From NCBI GenBank assembly GCA_019424645.1, contig JAHYZB010000101.1, positions 1 to 6,910 on the forward strand: DNA of 6,910 nt. Reading direction: 5' to 3'. A program made the position numbers and the translations under genes. Below are positions 1 through 5,256 of this stretch, piece by piece; within the stretch, counting starts at the first letter, position 1; each line of letters opens with the position of its first letter. The stretch is from Oxalobacter formigenes (GTDB taxonomy: Bacteria; Pseudomonadota; Gammaproteobacteria; Burkholderiales; Burkholderiaceae_D). A model generated the notes under the pieces. It was not told the DNA's origin. It saw only the letters and a program-made list of their open reading frames with translations, and ran no database searches.

Positions 1-1
1 T

Positions 2-673
2 GCTCAGGGCAGTTCTTCTCCCGGGCAAAAACAGGAGGCGGGGTTGCCGAATATTACAGGCGCATCAAAAAACTCAACCTGGTCGAACGTAGGTGCCGGA
101 TCAGGATGTATTGAAACCAGTGGTGCAGGTGGCTGGTCAACGGGAACGGGAATCAATGAAAATTATGCGGCATTTTCAATAGATGCCTCCAGATCAAACC
201 ATATTTACGGTGCCAGCGACACCGTTCAGCCCCCTTCTCTGACTCTTCTGCCCTGTATCAAGGCTTTTGATGCCGCAACGAACCCCGGCCTGATCGATGT
301 GACTGCACTGGCTGGCGACATGAATGCCAAGCTGGACAAGTCTATTGATGGCAAGCCTGTACGATATGTTTCGGATGCTTTCAGTGACGGCACGAACTGG
401 TACCGCAAATGGTCGGATGGCTGGCTTGAACAGGGGGGAACGTATGATCACGGAAAGAACGAAGCTGTCCGGACAGACACGGTAACACTGCCGCAGCCAT
501 TTGCAAATGCCAGTTACACTGTTTCGCTAACCCAGCTCGACGCTTCTACACAGACCAATATTGCCGCGCAAAAGAAAACAGGAATGACTTTTGAGATTCT
601 GGCATCGCCAAACTATGGAAACGGGTACATGCAGCGTTACGCAATGTGGTCGGCAAGTGGTGAGGGTTTATAA
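2..673 (+). CDS. Phage tail fibre / tail protein, C-terminal part (5' end outside window)
   Basis: The reading frame is open from base 2, so the gene begins left of the window; the TTG at 44 is unlikely to be the true start because coding continues upstream (…GQKQEAG before LPNITG). The segment LPNITG, then DASRSNHIYGASDTVQPP and LLPCIKAFDAATNPGLIDV (about bases 180-300), is the pattern I know from the C-terminal region of many prophage tail-fibre proteins. It is followed by a WYRKWSDGWLEQGG motif and a beta-rich end, as in receptor-binding tips. The likely role is host-surface recognition at the tail. The stop at 671-673 overlaps the convergent nimR by 6 bp. No chaperone or other phage gene follows, so this is either the last gene of a prophage late module or a remnant. 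Family call fairly sure; exact tail role inferred. Confidence 0.8.
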   Translation, partial: AQGSSSPGQKQEAGLPNITGASKNSTWSNVGAGSGCIETSGAGGWSTGTGINENYAAFSIDASRSNHIYGASDTVQPPSLTLLPCIKAFDAATNPGLIDVTALAGDMNAKLDKSIDGKPVRYVSDAFSDGTNWYRKWSDGWLEQGGTYDHGKNEAVRTDTVTLPQPFANASYTVSLTQLDASTQTNIAAQKKTGMTFEILASPNYGNGYMQRYAMWSASGEGL

Positions 674-1468
674 AAATCCCCGATCCCTGCTTTTTTCCTG
701 AATGTATCGCCCCGGAGAGGTTCCCATCGCTTTTTTGAACATGGTTATGAAGGCGGTGACGGATTCATATCCGAGATCCCAGGCGGTTTGCTGTATGGTC
801 GCGCCTTCCGTCAACTGCTGGATGGCCATGATGAGGAGCAGTTGCTGTTTCCAGCGTCCGAATGAGAGGCCGGTTTCCTGCTTGACCAGCCGCTCCAGTG
901 AACGACGGCTCATTTTGGCAAACTTTGCCCAATGCGACAGTGTTTTGCGTTCGGAAGGATCGTCGATGACCGCTTCGGCGATGGCTTTCAGACGCGAATT
1001 TGTCGAGATGGGCAGCGAGAGTCCGGAAACCGGCATGGTTGACAGTTCTTCAAGGAGAACCTGATACAGCAGACGGGCGTGCCCGGTTTTCGTTTCGGCG
1101 TCCGGCAGGGAAACGATGCGCCGGAACAATTCAGTAACCAGTGGCGTTACGGACAAGGTGCACAGTTTTTCGGGAAGGCGGACTTCTTGCGTTTCAACGA
1201 ACAGCATGCAGACACCGGAATGGGGGCTGATCCGGTTGCAATGGAGGGTGCCGGGTGGCAGCCAGATGGCACATTGTGGCGGAACGAGCCAGATGCCCTC
1301 CTCTGTCCGGCATGTCACGCTTCCGTTTAAGGTCAGGACTATCTGGCCGGTCTTGTGCCGGTGCATGGGCGATTCATATTCACCCTGTTCGGCTTCGAAG
1401 CGGGTTATTGCCACAGGCGAACTGAATCGTTCCTGTGGATAATCGATCAGGAGGTCTCTTAAACTCAT
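668..1468 (-). CDS. nimR: AraC-family transcriptional regulator, NimR (YeaM)-like
   Basis: The protein is 266 aa from ATG 1468. An N-terminal cupin-type sensor domain (about residues 20-110) carries an HRH cluster (residues 36-38), a GSVTC strand and VPPQCAIWLPPGTLHCN. A C-terminal AraC/XylS double helix-turn-helix (about 157-260) contains SRRSLERLVKQETGLSFGRW and GYESVTAFITMFKKAMGTSPGRYI. From memory it closely resembles E. coli YeaM/NimR, which lies divergent to yeaN/nimT as here. The frame is open up to an ATG at 1540, but I prefer 1468: its N-terminus matches the usual family length, and the 10-bp inverted repeat at 1478-1508 would otherwise be coding. No clear Shine-Dalgarno is seen for either start. 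Likely role: regulator of the adjacent exporter and perhaps of itself. Confidence 0.88.
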   Translation of the reverse strand: MSLRDLLIDYPQERFSSPVAITRFEAEQGEYESPMHRHKTGQIVLTLNGSVTCRTEEGIWLVPPQCAIWLPPGTLHCNRISPHSGVCMLFVETQEVRLPEKLCTLSVTPLVTELFRRIVSLPDAETKTGHARLLYQVLLEELSTMPVSGLSLPISTNSRLKAIAEAVIDDPSERKTLSHWAKFAKMSRRSLERLVKQETGLSFGRWKQQLLLIMAIQQLTEGATIQQTAWDLGYESVTAFITMFKKAMGTSPGRYIQEKSRDRGFL

Positions 1469-1477
1469 TTTGGCGTG

Positions 1478-1508
1478 ATTTGGATATTTATTGGCATCAT
1501 ATCCAAAT
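1478..1508. promoter_or_regulatory. Candidate NimR operator: perfect 10-bp inverted repeat
   Basis: ATTTGGATAT at 1478-1487 is mirrored exactly by ATATCCAAAT at 1499-1508, with an 11-bp spacer; the centres of the arms are 21 bp apart, two helical turns. It sits in the divergent nimR-nimT intergenic region, 9 bp upstream of the chosen nimR start and about 95 bp upstream of nimT. Position and symmetry suggest an operator for the AraC-type regulator that could repress nimR and control nimT. Function is inferred; I did not identify convincing -35/-10 boxes for either gene. Confidence 0.55.
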
Positions 1509-1603
1509 GCATTCATAAAGAAAAGCAGGCATAGTGTCATTCCGTTTTGATATGCCCTTGCGGGTATAGCAAGTCTGTTTCGATACGATTGATGAGGTTT
1601 GCC

Positions 1604-2833
1604 ATGACACTGAAGGGTTCGTCCGCTTTTAAAAACGAGATTGCGCTCGCCATTTCCATTTTGCTGATCGCGACTTGCCTGAGGGCGCCTTTTACCAGCC
1701 TTGGCCCCCTGCTGGAAACGATTCAGGCGTCACTTCACCTGTCCACTGCGGCGGCTGGTCTGGTCAATGCCTTGCCATTGCTGGCATTCGGAACAGTTTC
1801 ACCGCTTGCTCCATGGCTTGCCAGACGGATGGGGCTTGAACGGGCGATGGGGTTTGCGCTTGTCCTGACCGGATGCGGAATTGTCTTGCGTTCTCTCGGA
1901 ACAATTGCAAGCCTGTTTGCGGGAACGATGGTTCTCGGTTGCGGAATTGCGGTCTGCAACGTGCTGCTGCCGGGTCTGGTCAAGCGTGATTTTCCCCATT
2001 CGATTCCCAGACTGACGGCGCTGTATGCCCTGACGATGGGAATCAGTGGCGCGCTGGGATCGGTGCTTGTCGTTCCACTCTCGCAGTTTCCGGGCTGGGA
2101 CTGGGAATGGGCATCGGGAACCCTGATTATATTGCCGTTTATTGCGGCGATCAGCTGGCTTCCCCAGCTGGCAAACGGCAATCAGGGGCAGGAAGCGGTT
2201 CAGGTGAAGCCTGCCGGAAAAGTCTCCTTGTGGGGGTCTTTTCTTGCATGGCAGGTATCGCTGTTTTTCGGACTCACCTCGCTGACTTATTATGTCTGCG
2301 TCAGCTGGCTGCCTGCCCTGTTGACGAACGCCGGGTTTACGGAAGCACAGGCCGGTAACGTTCACGGCCTGATGCAGCTGGCCTCGGCCATTCCGGGACT
2401 CTTTCTCATTCCGGTGTTGAAGTGGATGAAAGACCAGCGTCTTGTGGCGGTTCTGGTTTCCGGGATTGCGTTGACCGGGACAGCCGGGCTCGCCCTTTTT
2501 CCACAATGGGCGGTCATATGGGGGATATGTATCGGACTGGGCACCGGGGCGACGCTGGTTCTCGGTCTGGTGTTTATCGGCTTGCGTACCAACAGTATCG
2601 CACAAGCGGCTGCCCTTTCAGGAATGGCTCAGGGATTCGGATATCTTCTGGCGTCCGCCGGCCCTGTTTGTGCAGGAGCGATTCACGACCTGACGGGAAG
2701 CTGGTCGGCCGTGTTTTACGCCTCGACAGTGCTTTGCGTTTTTCTGGCTCTGGCCGGTTGGGGTGCGGGACGCAATGTCCGTATTGGGGAAACCCGTTCG
2801 AATCCTGTTTCCCACAAGAGTACGGCAACCTGA
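1604..2833 (+). CDS. nimT: MFS exporter of the CynX/NimT (YeaN) family
   Basis: A 409-aa membrane protein with about twelve hydrophobic segments. Start ATG 1604 is preferred over upstream TTG 1547 and ATG 1592 because GAGG at 1594-1597 lies 6 nt before it and the first helix follows soon after (FKNEIALAISILLIATCLRA). Motifs include LRAPFTSLGPLL in helix 1, LARRMGLERAM in the loop between helices 2 and 3, NVLLPGLVKRDFPHS in helix 4 and its following loop, LTYYVCVSWLPALL in helix 7, and AALSGMAQGFGYLLASAGP near helix 11. I recall close matches in E. coli YeaN/NimT, linked to 2-nitroimidazole resistance; the cyanate permease CynX is a more distant relative. The divergent nimR-like gene makes this the regulated target. 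The substrate in this organism is unknown. The stop lies 7 bp from the stop of the convergent small gene. Confidence 0.88.
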   Translation: MTLKGSSAFKNEIALAISILLIATCLRAPFTSLGPLLETIQASLHLSTAAAGLVNALPLLAFGTVSPLAPWLARRMGLERAMGFALVLTGCGIVLRSLGTIASLFAGTMVLGCGIAVCNVLLPGLVKRDFPHSIPRLTALYALTMGISGALGSVLVVPLSQFPGWDWEWASGTLIILPFIAAISWLPQLANGNQGQEAVQVKPAGKVSLWGSFLAWQVSLFFGLTSLTYYVCVSWLPALLTNAGFTEAQAGNVHGLMQLASAIPGLFLIPVLKWMKDQRLVAVLVSGIALTGTAGLALFPQWAVIWGICIGLGTGATLVLGLVFIGLRTNSIAQAAALSGMAQGFGYLLASAGPVCAGAIHDLTGSWSAVFYASTVLCVFLALAGWGAGRNVRIGETRSNPVSHKSTAT

Positions 2834-2840
2834 GCGGACG

Positions 2841-3119
2841 TCAGGAATCTGATCCGGTGGATTGATCCGTATCGGTTGCCTGCGAAGTCTGTTCTTCCAT
2901 AAAGGGTTTATAGGTCAAGACTTTAACCTGTTTGTCATGACCATACTTTTCCCTCAGAAATTGCAAATCGTCTGAATACTCCAGTATTTTCGTTTTTGTG
3001 TCGTTCCAGACAGCATAACGATAAGTCGGCTCGTCTTTTCCATTGAAGAAAACAGAAGGGTCTGGCCCAAAATCAGCGATATAAATGTAGTCTTCGCCAT
3101 CGGTGTATGTGTAAGGCAT
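2841..3119 (-). CDS. Small acidic hypothetical protein
   Basis: A 92-aa ORF from ATG 3119, rich in Asp/Glu, Tyr and Thr: it starts MPYTYTDGEDYIYIADFGPD and ends in a low-complexity Thr/Ser/Asp/Gln tail. No signal peptide, membrane segment or domain that I recognise. An upstream in-frame TTG at 3137 would add six residues; ATG 3119 is preferred, with GGGA about 8 nt before it. It is convergent with nimT. The first copy of the structured RNA (3149-3302) and its promoter lie directly upstream on the same strand, so the gene may be translated from a transcript that begins with that RNA. Reality as a gene is moderately likely; function unknown. Confidence 0.55.
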   Translation of the reverse strand: MPYTYTDGEDYIYIADFGPDPSVFFNGKDEPTYRYAVWNDTKTKILEYSDDLQFLREKYGHDKQVKVLTYKPFMEEQTSQATDTDQSTGSDS

Positions 3120-3148
3120 GATGTTCGTCCCGGTCAAGACCCTTACGA

Positions 3149-3302
3149 GGGGTCGGGCGGGTGGTTCGAACAGCCAAACTCACTGCCTGCTTATTCCCTC
3201 GAAAGAGGTATTGTATTAGACAGCCACCCTCCCGATTGAACGAGACGAGAAAAACATTTGCGATCACTCGCAAATGCTCAGTTTGGGTGGTTCGACGCAT
3301 CG
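3149..3302 (-). ncRNA. Structured RNA, copy A (leader or small RNA), unknown family
   Basis: Read on the minus strand from about 3302. In order: a UCGAACCACCC motif (3295-3285); a perfect 9-bp hairpin with a GUGA (GNRA) tetraloop (3276-3255); a G-rich strand (3235-3224) that pairs with 3164-3153 as a 12-bp stem with one mismatch; inside it a helix 3223-3218/3188-3183 with one G-U pair, and a short hairpin 3208-3205/3200-3197; then a second UUCGAACCACCC (3170-3159). A second copy with the same order lies at 3456-3622. A well-spaced promoter precedes it. The 3' end is uncertain: GACCC…GGGUC could fold at about 3154-3138 but no U tract follows. It may be a free RNA or the 5' leader of the 92-aa gene starting at 3119. 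I cannot assign a known RNA family. Confidence 0.6.
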
Positions 3303-3308
3303 TTGATT

Positions 3309-3336
3309 AGTATATTACGAGCTAGTCAAAAATCAA
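3309..3336 (-). promoter_or_regulatory. Sigma70-type promoter for RNA copy A
   Basis: On the minus strand: TTGATT (3336-3331), 16-bp spacer, TATACT (3314-3309). The predicted transcript starts near 3302. The same geometry, with a 15-bp identical block AGCTCGTAATATACT, precedes copy B, which supports a functional promoter. Confidence 0.6.
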
Positions 3337-3455
3337 ATGTGTATATGTTTTAATACTCTTTATCATTTTGTTTCTTGCCAAATAACAAATTTGAATATCC
3401 CACAAATGACTGATTGTCATTTTCTTCACAATAAACAATGGAACAGTCTATAAAC

Positions 3456-3622
3456 GGGGTCGTGCGGGCGGTTCGAACACAGCCAAACTACACTGCCTAC
3501 GATATTTCTCCCAAGGGAGTTTTTTATTCACGTAGCCACCCGCCCGATAGGATCGAGACGAACGAAAAGACATTTGCGATCTCTCGCAAACGCTTAGTCT
3601 GGGGTGGTTCGACGCACCGCTG
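3456..3622 (-). ncRNA. Structured RNA, copy B, unknown family
   Basis: Homologue of copy A, read on the minus strand from about 3622. UCGAACCACCC at 3612-3602; hairpin 3592-3584/3579-3571 with a GAGA (GNRA) loop and one G-U pair where copy A has A-U; G-rich strand 3547-3536 pairing with 3471-3460 (12 positions, one mismatch, one U-G pair where copy A has U-A); inner helix 3535-3531/3501-3497 (5 bp) and inner hairpin 3519-3515/3512-3508, whose sequence differs from copy A but whose pairing is kept. Read on the plus strand, the three G-U pairs seen across the two copies would become C-A mismatches, so the minus strand is the likely RNA. No convincing ORF follows it before copy A's promoter, so this copy looks like a free-standing RNA. 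The 3' end is uncertain. Confidence 0.62.
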
Positions 3623-3628
3623 GAATTG

Positions 3629-3656
3629 AGTATATTACGAGCTGATCAAATGTCAA
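3629..3656 (-). promoter_or_regulatory. Sigma70-type promoter for RNA copy B
   Basis: On the minus strand: TTGACA (3656-3651, consensus), 16-bp spacer, TATACT (3634-3629). The predicted transcript starts near 3622. It overlaps the last codons of the small ORF at 3646-3945 and aligns without gaps to the copy A promoter. Confidence 0.68.
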
Positions 3657-3945
3657 ATAGATATGTTGTCCTATTTTTCATTTTGATAGACCTGAACTTG
3701 AATGATTTTTCTGACCGTCGCACCCAACGAGCGGATTTTGAAAATCCCGCCGTTGGAAACGAACGGTAGTACATGTAACGGATGTACTCACCGAGTTTGC
3801 TGGACTTCACAGCCCAGGAGAAAATGGCGTTCGACGACCATAATCCCTCTGATAATTTAATGTAAATGTCTGTTTCCTGCAAGAATTTATTATCTTGCCG
3901 AGCTTGATAAGCGTTGAATCCGGACTGAAAATACTGTTTTTCCAT
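3646..3945 (-). CDS. Small basic hypothetical protein
   Basis: A 99-aa ORF from ATG 3945, rich in Lys, Arg, Ser, Tyr and Phe, starting MEKQYFQSGFNAYQARQ and containing LWSSNAIFSWAVKSSKLGEY and FPTAGFSKSARWVRR. The composition looks protein-like, but I recognise no family, signal peptide or membrane segment. No good Shine-Dalgarno precedes the start (ACTGG only), and the start codon lies inside the LexA-like box at 3932-3951, so the gene would be divergent from the UmuD'-like gene and could share SOS control. Two hairpin-forming inverted repeats fall inside it (3724-3756 and 3768-3788). The end overlaps the promoter of RNA copy B. It could be a real accessory gene or a decayed fragment. Confidence 0.4.
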   Translation of the reverse strand: MEKQYFQSGFNAYQARQDNKFLQETDIYIKLSEGLWSSNAIFSWAVKSSKLGEYIRYMYYRSFPTAGFSKSARWVRRSEKSFKFRSIKMKNRTTYLFDI

Positions 3946-3951
3946 CCAGTA
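3932..3951. promoter_or_regulatory. LexA (SOS) box candidate
   Basis: TACTGTTTTTCCATCCAGTA has the 20-bp layout of the E. coli-type LexA operator (CTGT-N8-ACAG with TA flanks), differing in the core by CCAG for ACAG. It lies 18 bp before the UmuD'-like start, where SOS boxes of umuD-type genes usually sit, and covers the start codon of the divergent 99-aa ORF. A wider imperfect repeat (TGAAAATACTG / CAGTAATATTTTCA) surrounds it. LexA binding is inferred from the match and the gene context. Confidence 0.6.
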
Positions 3952-3969
3952 ATATTTTCACGAGAAATC

Positions 3970-4323
3970 ATGACCCAATGTTTTCCTGCTCCTCATACCG
4001 ATTCGGCAAATTCAAACATCGATCTTAACGAGATTTTTAACATCCGGAAAAATTACTGCTTTCTCTTCCGCGCCGCTACGGATGATATGAATGAAACCGG
4101 AATTTTTGAGGGAGATATCCTTGTCGTGGATAAATCGATTCCTGTCAGGCATGCCAACATTGTTCTTGTTGTCATGGACGGTGAATTCTGTATTCGCAGC
4201 TTGTTCAAACGGGGTGGTGTATGCCGTCTGTTTTTCGATGGCAATCAGGAAACGGAATTGCCTGAAGCTCAGGAAGTGACAATTTTGGGCGTCGTGACGG
4301 CGCGTTTGCGCCAGTTTGTCTGA
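3970..4323 (+). CDS. UmuD'-like S24-family protein lacking catalytic Ser and Lys
   Basis: A 117-aa protein from ATG 3970 (CGAG about 5 nt upstream; the frame is open back to a TTG at 3895, which is less likely and would cover the SOS box). It aligns without gaps to the UmuD core: FLFRAATDDMNETGIFEGDILVVD matches the region around UmuD Ser60, and VVMDGEFCIRSL matches that around Lys97. Here the Ser position is Asp39 and the Lys position Arg76, still 37 residues apart. The N-terminus (MTQCFPAP) begins at about the Cys-Gly site where UmuD is cleaved, so the gene encodes something close to ready-made UmuD'. UmuD' partners UmuC in DNA polymerase V; no umuC is in the window. Likely SOS-regulated through the upstream LexA-like box. 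It may act as a polymerase accessory, a modulator of another UmuD, or be decayed. Confidence 0.8.
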   Translation: MTQCFPAPHTDSANSNIDLNEIFNIRKNYCFLFRAATDDMNETGIFEGDILVVDKSIPVRHANIVLVVMDGEFCIRSLFKRGGVCRLFFDGNQETELPEAQEVTILGVVTARLRQFV

Positions 4324-4356
4324 AATTGTCAAAACCTCTCTTCAAAACCGCTTTGA

Positions 4357-4402
4357 TGCAAAAGCAGCGTACAGCAAGCTCTCGCTGTACGCTGCTTTTG
4401 CA
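4357..4402. terminator. Bidirectional terminator, perfect 19-bp inverted repeat
   Basis: TGCAAAAGCAGCGTACAGC (4357-4375) is mirrored exactly at 4384-4402 with an 8-base loop. A GC-rich 12-bp core is flanked by AAAA on one side and TTTT on the other, the layout of a two-way intrinsic terminator. It lies between the convergent ends of the UmuD'-like gene (4323) and the YeeE/YedE operon (4407). Confidence 0.8.
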
Positions 4403-4406
4403 TTTA

Positions 4407-4817
4407 TCAGGCATGAAACGTCCAGCGGTACAGCATCATTCCAAAGAGCATGGAAATGACGAAGATCAGGGCCGGGGCCATGCCTGCCGACAGGGTGACG
4501 ATGGCGGGCCCGGGGCAGATCCCGGCCAGTCCCCACCCTGTTCCGAACAGGATACTTCCGAGAACAAGGCGCTTGTCGATTCGGGTGGCGGCTGGAAGTT
4601 CAATCGGTTTGTCGAGCAGTGAAGAGGGCCGGTTTTTGGCCAGGTAAAAGCCGATGAGGCCGACAGCGATGGCGCCGATCATGACAAATGCCAGCGATGG
4701 GTCCCAGCTGCCGGTGAAGTCCAGAAAGTTCAGGACTTTGGCCGGGTCGGCCATGCGGGAAAGGATCAGTCCGATGCCAAAGACCAGTCCGGACAAAAAG
4801 GCGACGATATTGAACAT
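4407..4817 (-). CDS. YeeE/YedE-family transporter, second half (DUF6691 type; PmpB-like)
   Basis: A 136-aa integral membrane protein from ATG 4817, with about four hydrophobic segments. Family signatures are GLVFGIGLILSRMADPAKVLNF (about residues 11-31), FLDFTGSWDPSLAFVMIGA (31-49) and FGTGWGLAGICPGPAIVTLS (91-110), with Cys101 in the GxCPGP motif. It starts 1 bp after the stop of the preceding YeeE/YedE gene; GGAG about 7 nt upstream lies inside that gene, so translation is probably coupled. The two short proteins correspond to the halves of a full-length YeeE/YedE (TsuA-like) sulfur transporter and probably work together. In BigR/SqrR operons such pairs (PmpA/PmpB) are linked to sulfide/persulfide handling. 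Substrate here is inferred (thiosulfate or a persulfide-type sulfur species). The longer open frame up to 5165 is an overlap shadow. Confidence 0.85.
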   Translation of the reverse strand: MFNIVAFLSGLVFGIGLILSRMADPAKVLNFLDFTGSWDPSLAFVMIGAIAVGLIGFYLAKNRPSSLLDKPIELPAATRIDKRLVLGSILFGTGWGLAGICPGPAIVTLSAGMAPALIFVISMLFGMMLYRWTFHA

Positions 4818-4818
4818 G

Positions 4819-5256
4819 TCAGACTCCCAGACAGTGACGGACGATCCAGACGGTGACGGCGCCGGATACGATGAAAAGAACGGTTGCGACCAGTGAACGT
4901 TTCGACAGGCGCGACAGGCCGCATACCCCGTGCCCGCTGGTGCATCCCGATCCGAGACGGCTGCCGAATCCGACCAGAAGGCCCGCAGGCCCCAGCAATG
5001 CCCATGAAACGCTGTCGAAGTGGAATTCCGGTAACGGGATGAAAACGCTGTACAGCCATGGAGAAAGGGCGAGTCCGGCCACGAAGGCGACCCGCCACCA
5101 TGTTTCCCCTTTTTCTGCCCGGAGGATACCGGCGATGATGCCGCTGATCCCGGCGATACGTCCATTGGCGAGTATCAGAAGCGAGGCGGCGATACCAATC
5201 AAAAGGCCACCGGCAAGGGATTGCCATGGCGTGAAATTGATCCAGTCGATTGTCAT
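4819..5256 (-). CDS. YeeE/YedE-family transporter, first half (PmpA-like)
   Basis: A 145-aa integral membrane protein from ATG 5256, with about four hydrophobic segments. It has LLIGIAASLLILANGRIAGISGI (about residues 18-40) and the hallmark LVGFGSRLGSGCTSGHGVCGLSRLS (94-118) with Cys105 and Cys112, the cysteines expected along the sulfur-substrate path of YeeE-type transporters. The start is preferred over 5271 because its ATG overlaps the TGA of the upstream ArsR gene by 4 bp and GGAG lies 7 nt before it. Together with the next gene it makes up a split YeeE/YedE transporter in the inner membrane. Co-transcription with the sulfur-responsive repressor supports a role in moving reduced sulfur species; direction of transport is unknown. 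Confidence 0.87.
   Translation of the reverse strand: MTIDWINFTPWQSLAGGLLIGIAASLLILANGRIAGISGIIAGILRAEKGETWWRVAFVAGLALSPWLYSVFIPLPEFHFDSVSWALLGPAGLLVGFGSRLGSGCTSGHGVCGLSRLSKRSLVATVLFIVSGAVTVWIVRHCLGV

Noticed and set aside
1469..1540. Longer nimR with a hydrophobic N-terminus (MTLCLLFFMNAFG) as a signal or membrane anchor
   Set aside because: The extension covers the perfect inverted repeat, lacks a ribosome site, and AraC regulators of this family start near MSLRDLL.
2824..2880. Inverted repeat GGCAACC / GGTTGCC around the convergent ends of nimT and the small acidic gene
   Set aside because: The 43-base loop and lack of a T tract make a terminator unlikely; probably chance.
3322..3420. 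A 32-codon minus-strand ORF (MTISHLWDIQ…) between the RNA copies
   Set aside because: Very short, in AT-rich sequence, with only a weak AAGAAA before the ATG, and it ends inside the copy A promoter. Its end resembles that of the 99-aa ORF only because the homology of the two copies extends upstream.
3508..3528. Plus-strand terminator-like element: CTCCC AA GGGAG followed by T's, inside RNA copy B
   Set aside because: Copy A has no T run at the matching place, no plus-strand gene ends here, and the hairpin is part of the conserved minus-strand fold; G-U pairs and promoters all favour the minus strand.
3149..3622. CRISPR array or tRNA genes suggested by repeats and GGTTCGA motifs
   Set aside because: Only two long diverged copies without short regular repeats; no cloverleaf, anticodon arm or acceptor stem can be drawn around the TTCGAA motifs.
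3438..3629. Plus-strand 63-codon ORF across RNA copy B
   Set aside because: It is antisense to the RNA, has no homologous frame in copy A, and its composition reflects the stem sequences.
3720..3760. Integron attC-like site (ACCCAAC … GTTGG)
   Set aside because: Only one end fits the core-site consensus; the other reads GTTGGAA, not GTTRRRY, and no integrase or cassette is present.
4818..5165. Open frame extending the second YeeE/YedE gene upstream across the first
   Set aside because: The extension is the wrong frame of the first YeeE/YedE gene and has Ser/Pro/Arg-rich shadow composition; the real start at 4817 has a good ribosome site.
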